A stretch of 64,000 nt of DNA from Aculops lycopersici (lineage: Eukaryota; Arthropoda; Arachnida; Trombidiformes; Eriophyidae). Positions within the stretch are counted from its first letter, which is position 1. Every line of letters starts with the position of its first letter. Where the stretch lies: NCBI GenBank assembly GCA_015350385.1, contig WNKI01000004.1, positions 1,238,078-1,302,077 of the forward strand, given 5' to 3'. The notes under the pieces were generated by a model. It saw only the letters and a list, made by a program, of their open reading frames with translations. It searched no databases and was not told the DNA's origin. This document shows positions 9,356-22,692 of this stretch, in pieces. The position numbers were made by a program, and so were the translations under genes.

Positions 9356-10064
9356 CAGGTGCCTCATTAATGTCTGTCTCGCACTCGAGTAGAAAACGAT
9401 AAGATGGCGCAATAAGAAGCATTAATTCTCCCCCCTTAAGCTTGACAACTTGTGCCGCTACTTCTTTCAACTCATCTATATCCCGCTCATAGTAGCTCGC
9501 CGGTTGACTTTGCGTCGCCGAGATCCTCGCGCCCAAACCGTAACTCTCGAGACCATCTTGCCACTTTGGAGTGACTAGGTGCTGCATCGCCGTACTCCTC
9601 CACCAAAATTTTGTGGATCTCTTTGGGCATCTTATTCTGGCGGCAATATTGGTAGATGATAGCCCGAGACTGTGTGATGACGAGGTAGGGTGAAAGGCAG
9701 GGTAGCAGATACTCACACAAACACTCGACTCACAACTTGATACTTTACTTGGAAGAACAATATCGATACTGTCGTCTTATTTCTAACTTCTCATCGCTTT
9801 TATGGCTGACAGGCTATACCGTGCCACACGCATGCAGTCGTGCACCGCACGACTACACTTGTCATGCGACGCAGCATCACAACTGTCGAAAATCCATCGT
9901 GAAAGATAATAGTATTTGTTTAAATTTGCAATGAATAGTTTATTCAAATCAATTATAACATCATTTATCACGTAGAAGCAAGACAGGTGAAGAGAAAGAG
10001 CAGGAAAAAATATTGCATCAGAGGGTGAAATCTAGGTCGGTGCGAGACATTACTGAGGCACCTG
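9356..10064 (-). mobile_element. deleted mariner-like element
   Basis: Inverted ends start CAGGTGCCTCA at 9356 (plus) and 10064 (minus) and continue TAATGTCT to CTCGCAC with one mismatch and a 4-bp indel. Both ends are flanked by TA (9354-9355 and 10065-10066). At 709 bp it is too short for a full mariner. It retains the N-terminal part of a transposase on the minus strand (9487-9669), with the catalytic region lost: an internal deletion derivative. Confidence 0.75.
9487..9669 (-). pseudogene. mariner-like transposase remnant (N-terminal HTH part)
   Basis: The minus-strand frame reads RAIIYQYCRQNKMPKEIHK, then LVEEYGDAAPSHSKVARW, then GREDLGDAKSTGELL and a stop. This matches the layout of the mariner/SETMAR N-terminal helix-turn-helix domain: a helix with an E-I-H centre, YG, S..V..W, GR..., and an S-G-RP-like end. 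Another frame continues with EVAAQVVKLKGGEL, similar to the next block of the family, which suggests a frameshift near 9490. There is no ATG at a sensible place and no DDD catalytic residues. Non-functional. Confidence 0.7.
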
Positions 10065-11081
10065 TACTTACAAGGAGTGCTAGGGAAGTGATGTCACTAG
10101 TTTTTTATTTTTTTATATTGTATGGATAGATTATGGGATGAGTAGATAACTTTGAGTTATCCCGCTCTCTCAATATTAACTGTAATTTTTAAAATCGAAA
10201 TTTAGAATTTTGTATAGCGCGTCAATGGGAAAAACGAATGAGTTAGATTTACGCAAAAATGAGCTTCGCATGAGTCTATATTAACGTTACGAAGTCAATC
10301 TTTGTGTTTAAATATCTCGAGAAAGCGGGGTGTTTCAAGATACTTCTGGATCCAGCTACGTCTGGTGATTCCAAAAGTGTATCTATCTCATGGTATTAAA
10401 TGTAACAGTTTCCTCGCACTTCTTGTTAGGCTTTTGTACAGAGTTGGGCCGGTTTTCACGAACACCTTGACTTGGTAGTAATTAGATAATTTTGTCTCCT
10501 CCTTAATGAAAGTCTGACTAGATCTACTCGCTTCTCAATAATAATTCTAATGATGCTTTGTTTGTAGACCATCTCTATGAGATCTAGATAGAAATCTAGG
10601 CTGTTTTTGTTGTTGTTTGCATTGGAGGCGAGCAAAGAGGATAAAGCGAATAAAACACAACAATGCTCCTCCAGTCTTCTCCACTTTCACCTCTCACTCT
10701 CTCGCCCCCTTAGCCGCCGCAAATAGCTTGTGTTTTCATAGCTCGCCATAGTTCCTATTGGCACAGTCGCGCTCTTCTTTCCAATGCTTCTGATCGACCA
10801 ACCGACCGGCGAGCCAACCAGAGGAGCTAATAGATGATTTATGGTCGAACGAATGGCGGGCGCGCGTTGCAAAGTAGCCTCCTGGTTCCTTTGTGCTCTC
10901 ATGTGTCTCTATTTCTGCGGATAGATGTGTATACATCTTTACGAGGAGAGCCATAACCCAAATGGAACTGCACTAACAAAAAGCTATTCAGCAGTTTCAG
11001 CCTCCAACTTCCAACTTTGAGCTGTGCTTTTGTGGTGTCAGGTGGAAGCATGACAATTCCATTGCTTAAGTTGAGCCACCG

Positions 11082-11633
11082 GGTGTTCTATGTTACTGGT
11101 CCGGGAAATGGGCGTGGTGAACATTTAGGTCGATTCCCGAATTCCCGACCACGCCCCCAGTTTAGTATTACGTAATTTTTCACTCTTGGGTCAGCGAGAA
11201 GCCTAAGCGGATGGAAACCAGTTCAAAAACAAAACACAGGCTAGATTCATCCACAACGTATTGACGTCAGGAGCCCGGGTTGGCGCCAGATTGGCGGCGG
11301 CTGAGGAGGCGAGTGGGAGAGAGAGAGAGAGTGAGAGGTGAAAGTGGAAGAGACTGGAGGAGAATGTTATATTTTATTCACTTCATCCTCTTTGCTCGCC
11401 TCCAATCCAAGCAAATTCTTGCTTTGGTTGGGTTGGTTCTGGTTGAGAAGGTGGTGGCCGCCACCCTCGAAGTGTCCTTCTGAAAATCGCCCTCCCCCCC
11501 CCCGCGCACGTCTACGTATATATATTTATGTTAAGATTGAGTGAAATTCCATATTCTTTATTGTTCCCGAATTCCCGACACGCCCTCGAAAATCACGTCC
11601 CAAAAATTCCCGGACCAGTAACATGGAACAGCC
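11082..11633. mobile_element. inverted-repeat element, probable MITE
   Basis: The left end at about 11082-11107 contains ATGTTACTGGTCCGGGAA. The same sequence occurs on the minus strand at about 11607-11633, with flanking GTGTTCT versus CTGTTCC. Inside, two direct copies of TTCCCGAATTCCCGA are followed by ACCACGCCC or CACGCCC (11134-11157 and 11563-11584). There is no transposase ORF. A target-site duplication could not be fixed, so the superfamily is unknown. Confidence 0.6.
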
Positions 11634-12847
11634 CCAAAGTGAGCCAACTTTCTGGATTGTTTCCATTGGCTTAAATTTGTGCCAACTTTCTCCGGCGCTC
11701 TGCTTTGTGGCCACAAAGTTTCTATTGGCTAGCTAAAGTAACCAACGGTGCTCCAAAGGAAGTGCAAACAAAACAATATCATGCTAGCAGCGCAATGCAC
11801 TCGTTCCGCAAACCAACAACCACCGACTGCGATCATCATCGAGACAATGTGCGCTGCAATGCATTAGAATGGCCCCAATCGCTTGCAGATGTTTAAGGAG
11901 CAGGGGGAGACATTGATTCGCATCTAGCAAGATGGCAATAGCTTTAGACTGGCCACAAGCGGCGCCTTTGTTTGGCAACTCGTGTCTTTTCCAATTGCTC
12001 AGATCCACATTGACCCAATGGCCCCACTTCCCCGATTTTGTAACCTTAGACACTCGAGCGGCAAGTGGTTTGAGTTAGCAATCAGTTGACGCGCTCAACT
12101 GTCGGCAGGTGATTGTTGTTATCGCGTCTATTGCGCTTGTTACGCAACCGAAGCTGCGAGTGTCGTTTCAATCATCATTAGCCCCTCTAAACTCTCGAGC
12201 GCTAACATTGTCATCGTAGCCGTTTGGGCTTTTCTCGTCGCTCCGCTGGTTTGTCCCGCCACACTGACCGTCTTTTCGATCATCTAACGAGGAGAGCGAA
12301 AGAGAACAGCAAGAAGAGACAGAAATTGAGAACGAGAGAAGCGGAAAAGCTTTCCCTCGGGATGCAACGTTGCGCAACCTACAGCCCAAAACTAGACTCA
12401 GGTGACCTTCGGAATTGCGATGGAAAGTTCAATTTGCCGGCCGCTCGTGACTACTTTTCTCGCTGCTCTCCACCCCTTTTTCCTCCCAGGCCACTCAAAG
12501 TTTCATCAACTCCAACTTTAGCTTCTGCAACTTTGGTGTCATAGAATGAGCAAAAGCTCGGAGTTGCGAGATGGAAGGAATAGAGGGACCAGTTCAGTTT
12601 GGTTTGGATTCGGCGGCAAGACAGAGAATGGTCAGCCTCTTTACAACTCTCGAGCTTCAGTTGATGTCAAGTTGCTTTCTCCAACTAACTCACTCTATGT
12701 TTCTCTAAAAGTTTCGGCGCAACTCTAAGTTGATGCAACTCGATGACAGAGAGCAACCATAAGCTGACACTTAAAGCAAGTGTTTGATGCTCTTTTTGCC
12801 ACTCTCTCCCCTCTAAACTTCTCTTCCGGTTTAAAAAGAGCGAGTGG

Positions 12848-12881
<34 letters not shown>
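12848..12881 (+). repeat. (GATA)n microsatellite
   Basis: About eight uninterrupted GATA units. Confidence 0.95.
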
Positions 12882-15438
12882 GACGACGAGATGAGATGAG
12901 GAACGTGCGGCGTCAGATTATGTTGCTCGTCACCGTTTGCTACCGGTTACGTAACGCCAACAACATTCACGACAGCGGCGATAACTATACGATAAATTGG
13001 CTACTTCTCGAATTGCACTGGAGACTTTAAAAACTAGACTTACCAAGGAAGTTAGTTCGGAAAAAGTGAGTCGAGTCCCATTGGAAAGCTGATGATTTAT
13101 GGGCTAACACTGTGTGATAGTCTAGCTGCTCTTTTGCGCTCGTTTTTTTCAGGTTCTATTTGAGAGAGAAAAAAGGCAGAGAAAAAACGGACAAGGTCAC
13201 AGAACCCCTAAACAAAGGGAGCGCATTGTTTTACTTGTTTGCTTTCTCTTCTAAACTTCGCGCCGACCAATGGTGACCAGTTGGTTGCAGTGCCCGCCGA
13301 ACCACGCCCATCCTAATGATCGATCGGGTTGATGCGAGCGTCGAGGGCCGCCGGTTGGCTGACTTGCTCCACGTCAAGGTTACCGATTACTCTCTCGCTC
13401 TTTCCCGCCACTCGTATCGCTATCGGACACAACTACCGACTATCAATCAATTGGCTGACACTACAACCAATTGACTGCCGCTCTGTCCAGCCCTTCTGGT
13501 TGGTCTGACCGGAGAGGATACGAACTAACGAGGCGCCGGCGACTCGGGTGACAATACGCTAATCGAATGTCTCCTGATTACTACCACCACTACGACTGCT
13601 CTTTTAGTTGAGTTCCAAATGGCGCCGGCGAGTGTGTGACCCTCTCTCTCTCTCTCTCAACTTAACTCAACTCAACTCAACTCTGCCACTTGAGCTAACT
13701 GTGAATCTCGCTGCTTGAATAGCTGAATCGGGGAGAAAATCGAAGCAGAGGCAGTCGAGCATTCTAATTAAACGAGTCCCAGTCCCGAGTGGCTGGCCAC
13801 TTGGATCAAAGACGACGACATCGAAGGCAGCAACAAGAAACCATCAACTCGACTACGCTGCATAATTTCTTGGCGAAACTCAATTGGCCAGACTCAAACT
13901 AGCTAGCGAGAGCTGCTCTGGGATAGAGTGGTACATAGGGTCGCACTTGTGCTGCATTCGAGCGAGCGTGCTAGCAAAACTGCGCCCACTGGGCTCACTC
14001 GTGTGTGCTGATATCCAACCCAACTATACTTGAACTTGGTATCTAGCAAGTTGGTTGAAACGATCACGACAGAGGGAAATATACCGATTCCAAAATCCTA
14101 TCTACACCAAACACCACCAGAACCAAAGATGCTGATTGATTTCCCTCACCCTCGCGGAACACCAAGCGGAAGTTGGCGTGTCAAGTTAGGATTTAGCTCA
14201 GTCAGTTTTGTGTTGGTTTTGTTGCATTTAGATTTGCCTCTGGCTGCCCGCGGTGGCAGTGAGATGAGATCGTTTTGCGGTCGTCGCTTGGCGCATCTAT
14301 TTAGCGATTTAGTTAGTAATCTAGTTTATTTGGGCCATGTGCTGTGTAGGTTCCTTTTACTCCTCCTAACTTCCTCCCTCTGGTGACATTTTGTGTGAGA
14401 CTCGTTAGTTTTTGCACTCCCTGTGTCCTCTCCTTTCCTCGATCTCATCTACTGTCTGCTGCAATGGCAATAGTTGGCCGCTAATGCTCGCAGCTGCAAC
14501 GAGAACCACCACTACCCTTGAACGAAGCAAAGGGTTCAAACCATTAGGCCGGACAGTTTGCTTATCTCGTCGCGCGCTGGCTTTTCGCTGGCTCGCTGCT
14601 CAGATTCCGCTAGCAACTAGGCAAAAGCGAGCCAAAGAGCGAGTGGCTAGCCACAAGCAGGCGATTGGGTGATGAAAAGCGCGTGACGGTGCCGCAAATG
14701 AGCGATTGATGGACGCAGACTACGAGGAGGGCGACAGCGAGACGAGTCTGCGCAACTTGCAAATTTTACCTGTCGCTCTGGGCGGCGGCGGCACCGACGG
14801 TTACCGTAACTGCAACTGCAACTGCAATTGCAACTCACTGCGTTGTCATCATACCTGGCGACTTTTGTTTGCTAGCGGCTAACAACAACGACACCAGCAG
14901 CAGCAGCAGCGACGCCAACTGAAGAAGACAAAAACAGAAATTGCAACCACCGTCAGCTGCCGCCTATCTTTTTGTTCCTCTCACGAGCAACAAACTTACA
15001 CACGATACTCGCTCAAGCTAAAGCCAAATTTGCTCCTATTTGCTAATGTTGGCGTCGCAGTGGGACTGGTGGCAGCATAACTAACCACTGGAAAGCTAGC
15101 TGGCTAGCTAAATCGTGAACGCAAGTGAAATTTGCAACCAACAAACTGGAGCATTAAAGATCCGCTAGCTGGCACTCGAATTTGCGGCCCCTCGTTGTGG
15201 GCCTACCAAGTTGCCGGGTGAGTTGGTGGTGCAACAACAATGGTAATGCTTTTTGACTTTGATGAATGGAACTCACTCGTCTCTCTCTTTCTCTTTCTCG
15301 CTGGCAACCTCCGCTTCGTCCACCGAACGAAACATAAAGCTCCACCGGGAGATTGACCACTATATAAATCCCCCGAGCGCGTCAAGTGGTTAATGTGCTC
15401 TGCTCCGAGTTGCGCAACCACTTCGCTCGCCAGCTGGC

Positions 15439-15462
15439 TGGCCGGCCGGCCGGCCGGCCGGC
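15439..15462. repeat. (GGCC)n palindromic tandem repeat
   Basis: Six consecutive GGCC/CCGG units, self-complementary and CpG-dense, within a non-coding stretch. Confidence 0.85.
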
Positions 15463-18400
15463 GAGCTCTCTATCGGGCCGCTCATTTCCGGTGGCGCGTC
15501 AACATCATCATCGCGCCACCCTCGCCCTCGCAACCGTGTTGGCGGTCGTGCAAAAAGTACAGTGGGCGAGCCGACCAACTGACCGGCTTGCCGCCTTCTC
15601 AGCTCTCTTTGCTGGTTTCCGGGCAAAGCCGTCTCTGGCAGCAACCGGAAGTTGGCGCGAATCACACATTTTGAGCTCAAGAGGATAGAAATCGAGCCAG
15701 AAACTCAACTGGGACTCGACTCAATTCTTTTCATTGCAGTGAGGTGACCATCCGCTTGATTCGGGGAGAGAGGGAGCATTACAACCATCGGTGCGCTCCC
15801 GTCGAGCGTCAAACTCGGATAAGAGTTTGGGATTCCACTACAAGGCAGCTTGCGAGCCAACTAACTAACCGGCCGGCGAGTGGACCAGTAAAGAGGGCTG
15901 GGCTTGAAATTGTTGTCATCGTTATCGTAGATTTATCAGTGTCCCTGACCAGACCAGACCAAACCAAACCAAATTGAAGCAAGACTCAACCTCCAGCAAC
16001 GAGGCAAGCAAACTAACCTTGTCCAAATAATGATGGCGCTCCTCGTCTCTCTTTGACCCCTTCGAGAGCTGAGAGAAAGTTTTGCATACCATTCAAAGGT
16101 TAGCGACGCTTGACAACGACTGCTCCAGTGGTGATGGTGATTTTGTCCTTGTTAAACTTGGCCAGCCAAACTAAAGGGGTTGGCGATATAACTCGCTTTT
16201 GGCCGCGATGGCTGTTGTCATAACGGTTATAATGCAGAACATGGAGAGTGCGCCCTGTGCCTTCGCATAATCAGCGTGGTCGTCATTGTCCTCTGAACTC
16301 AATCTACATCTCAAGAGGCTTGCTATAGAAGTGAGCGTGCTAAAGTCTGGTTAGAAGCTGGGCATAATTCGCGACAAGTGGTCCCTAGTATCTACTGCAC
16401 TTCTCTCTGTAAGCTCGACAAACTAGAGAGGCTTGCATTAATCCAAAGCCAGAGCTCCGGTTAGTTTTCCACTGGCTCTAGTTGTAACTCTAGTTTCGGT
16501 TGGTTAGTTGGAAACTCTCCAGTTTATTGCCTAATACAACAACAACAACTTTTTAGAGTGCGCCTTTTGGTTACCAAAAAGCGAAGCATTGCAAGTCGCT
16601 CACTTGCTAGCGTCGTTATCGTGTCGCGAAAACAAAGACTAGCTGTCTCTGGGAGATACAGTCTTACACAACAACTTGCTATTGTAAGACTACCAATTTC
16701 ACCTTCCACCTGCAAATAAAAGGTCTTGCCAACTGGTTGGTAGGTGGTGTAAACGCTAGCATCTGTTTTTACCTGCCTGCTACTGCTCAAAGGCAATTCC
16801 CGTTGATGGCTGCTGGAAAGGCAAACCAGTCGCAAGGAGGTTGTTGTTGCTGTTGTTTTCTCACATTTCGCATCTCCAAATGGAAACTCGGAACTCCCTC
16901 CCACTTTTTGAGGTTGCAAGCAAAAGTGCAGCGGCACCAACCATCTTGGCCTCGCGTGCGCTTGATTGGCGCCCTCGACTTCCGTTTCCCCCTGCTCGCC
17001 GCCTTCTCCATCGCCCAGCTTCACTTCACCGCACTCCCCTTCTACCGTCGTGCTTCCAATCCGCCGACTGAGCTAGCGAGCAATCGAAAGGGATCGAAAC
17101 TCTCGGCTTCCAGGCTGGAATTTTTGCTTGCAAGCTGGTGATGCTTGCATCCAGCTACCCAGCTAACATCGCTGGGCCACTCGGCGCCGCATAATCGAGC
17201 ACTTTGCGCTTCCATTTGCTGATAACATTAGCATCAGGATCCTGCCACTCGAAGACTGGCACTCGGAAAGTTTTTCGAGCTCCAAACTCTCTGTGGGGAT
17301 CTCTAGTTGGTTAGTAGGGTGGCTAACTTGCGCTGGGTGCAGTTTTGCTCTTGCTGCTTACGCCAGCCAGCTAGCGATCTAGGAAATTTCTATCCTCCAC
17401 GCGCCAACAATCAGGGAGCTAACCGCCGCCAAGACCTTCGGTCCCTGAGGCAAACGCGCGCTTCAGTTTTCGGGCCAGTTGGCCGCCACTAGTCGGTGGT
17501 TGTCGCGTGCTCGCAATTGCGGCGACGGCCAATTCTTGCCTCAAATTGGATGGCGCTAGTCTCTTGGTCGCGGGCTCAACTCAACCATGGGATAACTTGG
17601 AGAGCATTGCAGGTAATTAGTTTAGCCAGCGGATGTGGATTTGAATCCAATTCCGCGTGGCAGCAAGCTCGGCCTTCGAGGGTTGCGGTGGTTGGCGCGT
17701 GTCTGCTGGTGACGCAACCACCGTTGCGATTGTGGCGGAGCACTTGCTGGTGCTGGCCCACCACCAAGCGGGCGAGTCAAGCTGCTAACTGAGATTCAGA
17801 GGCCCGTTGCTCCTCTTCCTGACCACCTGTACCTAATGCAGTGGTGAACGTTGAATGCAGTCTGATTGAGAGTCGCACCTGCCACAGAAGAGGAGGCGCA
17901 TTGATTTATTGTCGCAACGCTCGCTGTGCCAGTTAAGGGGAGCTGACCGGTTCGATTCAACTGCTAGCCAAGACGACGGCGAAGCGCAACTCTCTGTCTT
18001 TCTTTACTCGGACGTTGACAATTTAAGGGGTCCAGATGGCAGAATTTCCTATTGGCGACTGGCCCGGCCATTCCATTGCAGACGATGACCGCTGGCCGGC
18101 AAGCGAACCGGAGACGAGAGGCCGTCCTGCAGTGCTGTAATCTCCGAAGGAAGCGGAGGCGATAGACGGAGCGAGAGTCAAATGCACGGGCAGACCACGA
18201 GGCACAACGAGGCGCTCGGCGGCACCAATTGGCGTCGGGGGGCAAATTTGCAGCCCTTCAATGCAGTACACGTAGTGGACTCTTATGGCCACTCCATACA
18301 CTACTCACAAAACCAAATCCCTAAGACCAAAATGGAAAGCAAACTAGACTATCGCCAGCTGAGACTGCAACTTTCGGCTGGCGTATCGTGTGACGTTTGC

Positions 18401-20554
18401 TTGGTTCTCGATTCACATTTACCCTCCTAGATCCTCTCCGAGTTTTTCTCTCTCTCCCCCTCTCTCGCTTGAGCAACCTGCTTGCAGCATAAGTCCATAG
18501 AAAAATTGGTAAGACTATCGCTTTCTACCTGTGTGAGTGAGTGTCTCGGTCTATTGTGTCGCAACCACTAGCTTGCTGGCTGTTATTGTTATCGTAACTT
18601 CCCTTGCTGGCGCCATCTCCGCCTCCCTACTTTGTGACCATTGTTTGCTGCTCACTTTTCAGGCTTAGACCACAGAAAGACCGACGACGTGAGCCCAAAT
18701 CGGCGGGTGAAAAGCCGGGCTAAGCCAGATAGTCGGTCGACCGGCGAACTAGAGACTTGCAGTCAGCAATGGCGACTATGACGAAGACTATGTCCACTAA
18801 AATCCAAAGATTTGCACGCTCCTGGACACGTCTTATCGGCCATTTGCAACGTAAGCAGGCGACTGGAGTGGAGTTATTTGATCGACGTCGTCGTCATGAG
18901 CTTTAGTTTGGCCGAGCGAGAGTTTAGTCTTGTCGTCAAAGTTTTCGGCTCTGGCCCTGGTATCGAGGGCTAAAGAAACAAGCCTAAGTGAGTCAAACCA
19001 AATGCAACTGATTAGCTCATTGAGCCTTTCGAGTGACAGTGGCAACAGAGGCGCTGATTGCTGATTCCTGCTGATAGCCGTTCCAAGTCCAACTGTCCTG
19101 CGATACGACTAGCGATTCGATGGCCACGATAGGAGCCGTCGCTATTTCCAATGAGTGGTGTTACTTCCGCTGGCTAGCTAGACACTTGCGCTCAGTGGCA
19201 GCGTAAGTGTGCACGTCGAATCAATCAGTTGGCTAGATCGCAAATTTTACTGAGTTTCAACTGGGAACTCAAGACTTAAACTTTCCAGCACATAAGCGGG
19301 CAACTCGGTAACGAGACACAGAGTTGCACCAAGTCGGCCCTTAGATTTAATGATTCTTCAAGCATGAAGGTCATCGCGAGTTGAGTGGCAACGAGTTCGA
19401 ATGGAGCTCAACGTCGTCACTTCCTGTCAGGTGTCATCTCCTCTAGGTGAGCGCTTGAGACTTGACTTGATCACAGAGTGTCCGCTTCAATGGTACTGCC
19501 AGCAACCAACTGAAACAACCAATCCAACTCAACCAAACGAACCAATCCAATCCAAACGGCAGCGGAACCAAACATTTCGGCGCCGCACTAAACTCAAGCC
19601 GACAAGTCGAACATAGCGAGCTCCGGGGTAAATGGTGCGTAAACAATCAATGTGCTAGCCCATATCCAATCAGCTCGTGGTGGTTGTTCTCCATCTATTG
19701 ATAGTCAATCGCAAGTCTCGCTACTTTTTCCCCTTGTTTCTGTGTATTTTTGTGTCTCGTGAGAGTTGGCTGGGAAGTTGGAATATCAAACGGTAGCAAC
19801 TTGCACTCGTAAACTCGCACACTGATGTGGTAAGCATCGAGTATTGGCAACCCCAGTGGTGGCGGTAGTTCTGGCAATTTGGAGACGCGAATTACTACAC
19901 GATTGAGCGGAAAGAGTGGGCGAGAGAGAGAGCGAGTTAGTCGGCGAATTCAACAAACGATTGGTGCTAGTGGCGTTGGCGGACTTTTGCCACTCAAACT
20001 TGGTGGACCGATCAGCCAGCAGCATCCGGTGGGGTCATCATTTTACTTGGTGCCTCATCTGCTCGCCGCTCACTCAATGGCTCGATTGCTTGCTCGCTCG
20101 CTCGCCGACTGACCGGTCGCTGGGTGCTTCCACTCCCCGCCGGTGAATGGTGGTGGCCGGACACCGCCAAGCAAGTGGTTGTTTGGTTGGATCCCATCGC
20201 AACACACATTCACCCACAGCGCATCCATAGACACAAACACATAACAACACCGACAACGACAACAACGATAACAGTACAGGCACCAGAATTGCGCGCCTTG
20301 CGAATGAGAGCGGCCATCAGCGGCGCGGCGCTGCGCTGCACACACGGAGCCGAACACAGAATTGCGTCAATTTGTGCGCCTCGCTGTGAGCAGGCCAATG
20401 GTCGTGTGCGCTCACAATGCATCAGATCGTTATTTGAAAGACTACGGCCCCAATTCCAATCCTTCGCTCTCTGTGTGCAGGGGAGGGCCGCTACAAAAGT
20501 CCCCATCGTATTTACGCTGCAGCCCTCCGCTGCTAGGCAAACACATTGGCCCTT

Positions 20555-20607
20555 AAGTCGCTAGGTGCCGTAGACTTTGTGCGTGTGTCGCGCGCGCCTA
20601 GCGACTT
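20555..20607. repeat. hairpin with AGTCGCTAGG arms
   Basis: AAGTCGCTAGG (20555-20565) is perfectly complementary to CCTAGCGACTT (20597-20607), with a 31-nt loop; one mismatch in 14 allows further pairing. The right arm GCGCCTAGCGACTT recurs exactly at 22096-22109, and the left arm recurs at 35825-35837. Confidence 0.6.
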
Positions 20608-21277
20608 GTTCAATTCAATGCACGATCCTGGTTCCCAATGGGGAGCCAGGAAGGCAGGCTACTTTTGCCGTTGTTGAGTTTGCGAGCTCACGCACATGTT
20701 CAAGCGAGACGTTAGAGACACAGAGGCGTCTTTTAGCGGTTTTCGTTTACTCTCTATCTCTGCCTTTCTCCCTCTCTGTCACTCATTCGCTTTGCAAGTA
20801 TCTTCGCCGTGGTGCTCCTGCTTTTCCCTAGTTTTGCTGCATCCCTGGCACACGAAAGTCTCCAGCGAGACTTTCGATTGGACTTGGCTCCTGTCCCTAG
20901 TAGCAGTAGTAGTGGACGAGTTAGCCATGCTGTGCTCGTTAAACTTGACGAGCTCTCGTAATTATTAGCCAATGTGCTGGTGCTTTTTCCAATGTATTCG
21001 CTATGTACCAACCTTCTACATCTTGTTTCAATATTTTTCTTGCTCCCACTTCCGGCTACAGTGTGGCAAGATCATAGAGACAGAGAGAGGAAGAAACTCT
21101 AGTTTGTAATTTTTTTATTCACTCGCAACGAGTGTCTAGTATACTCATAGGATCAAGAGTGAGAGCGAGAGAAAAAGACTAGATTCTTGTTGTGAAAGAG
21201 TGAGGAAGCAAACGAAACAAAACTCGACCGCTACGATCGCAAGCGGAAGGGGATAGCTAGATCGCGCGCCCGCGAGA

Positions 21278-21634
21278 NNNNNNNNNNNNNNNNNNNNNNN
21301 NNNNNNNNNNNNNNNNNNNNNNNNNNNNNNNNNNNNNNNNNNNNNNNNNNNNNNNNNNNNNNNNNNNNNNNNNNNNNNNNNNNNNNNNNNNNNNNNNNNN
21401 NNNNNNNNNNNNNNNNNNNNNNNNNNNNNNNNNNNNNNNNNNNNNNNNNNNNNNNNNNNNNNNNNNNNNNNNNNNNNNNNNNNNNNNNNNNNNNNNNNNN
21501 NNNNNNNNNNNNNNNNNNNNNNNNNNNNNNNNNNNNNNNNNNNNNNNNNNNNNNNNNNNNNNNNNNNNNNNNNNNNNNNNNNNNNNNNNNNNNNNNNNNN
21601 NNNNNNNNNNNNNNNNNNNNNNNNNNNNNNNNNN
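21278..21634. other. assembly gap (357 N)
   Basis: Run of N directly followed by an (AG)n repeat, so the gap probably covers a microsatellite. Its true length may differ. Confidence 1.
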
Positions 21635-22692
21635 AGAGAGAGAGAGAGAGTCAGAGGCAAAGACTGAAGGTGGATATTAGCGCGGCGGTGGCACGACTTC
21701 CGCTCGCACTGCTTCAAGCGCTAGCGCCACCGGCACCACGGCCAGCACCACTAACATCACTGCAACTTTGGACTGCCGGCAAGTGACTCGCGAGTTGTGT
21801 GCTTGCCGTCATTGTGGCTCCATAACGCACACTCGGCGACCCGTGGCTTGGCGGCGTTGCCAGCAGCCGCGCAGCCAGCTAGCCAGCGGACCTAGGGGCG
21901 CACAGTGGTCGTTGTTTGCCTAGTCGCCGTTGGTGCCACCGTTGCACACACAGACACGCACACATACACATAGGAAATGGCACACAGAGACACTCGTTGG
22001 TTGCCGTTGTTCCCCTTAGCTTCTCCGCTTACTCCGTTTGGACTCTTTGTGAGCCGACCACTCTCTCGACTGGTGGAAAGTTAAGCGAGTGTCTAGCGCC
22101 TAGCGACTTTTCGCAAAGAAGCCAGACAACGGAAGGGACATGGAACAGAGTTTTAGTCCAACTTCGGTAGCTTTTGCAACTAATACATAAGCGACTGCAA
22201 CGGCAGTGACGGCGCCAACTACTACCACTTTTCCTACTACCAGTAAATGTTGTGGGTTATCATCATTTAGTTGCGATGGTGGTTGTTGTTGTGGTGCGCG
22301 CAAAATAATGATCACTATTCTATAGGAAATTGTCCACTAGTTTAAAGGCTCAGAGAGAAGTTTGTGTGAGAGACATAGAGCGATAGAGCTAAATAGAAGG
22401 TAGATAGATAGAGAGTTTGCTCCAATTTTAGTCCGTCGTTTTATCGGTGGTTGTTGAGTTTCACGATAACAAGAAGCAATCTACGAATAAAACCGCAATT
22501 TAATGAATATGTATATACTTTAGCGATCGAGGAGGTTGCGAAAAGGTTGTTGTATAAATTGAAACCAACTGTTTAATTTACAAGTCGCTATTGCAAGAGG
22601 GGGAAAATTATTGTGAAAATTCAACAAAAGTCAAGAGAATAATATATAATAAATTAGAAAGAAAGAAAGAATATTTGAGAACAAGCTTCAAG
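21635..22692 (+). other. 5' flank of the large membrane-protein gene
   Basis: Opens with (AG)n beside the gap. No ORF recognised. The part nearest 22693 becomes A/T-rich and probably contains the leader; the frame is open upstream to a TTG at 22591 but has no earlier ATG in frame. Confidence 0.4.

Larger units (their letters stand above)
10067..21277. other. long stretch without recognisable genes
   Basis: About 11.2 kb in which no ORF resembles a known protein. The open frames present are short, overlap on both strands and mostly start at TTG. It contains one inverted-repeat element (11082-11633), a GATA repeat, a GGCC repeat and short hairpins. CT/GA-rich and CAA/TTG-rich sequence is common. 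It could hold 5' UTR exons and enhancers of the gene at 22693, or a non-coding transcript, but nothing demonstrates this. Confidence 0.5.

Noticed and set aside
14530..14550. tRNA B-box-like GGTTCAAACC
   Set aside because: No A box at the right distance, and the flanks do not form a T-arm or acceptor stem. Similar matches near 1985 and 17950 fail the same test.
15390..15708. Cluster of overlapping ORFs on both strands
   Set aside because: They stem from the stop-poor GGCC-repeat and CpG-rich sequence; no frame resembles a protein family.
16524..17024. 166-residue minus-strand open frame
   Set aside because: Two further open frames overlap it on the opposite strand, its composition follows the CAA/TTG-rich DNA, and no domain or splice context supports it.
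21145..21717. 190-residue open frame on the minus strand
   Set aside because: Most of it is the N gap, and the remainder is CT/GA-repeat translation.
22591..22692. N-terminal extension of the large membrane protein
   Set aside because: The frame begins at TTG, not ATG. The first ATG at 22693 has a suitable context. The same correction was made for cyclin A, ORC1, PTCD1 and ferritin.
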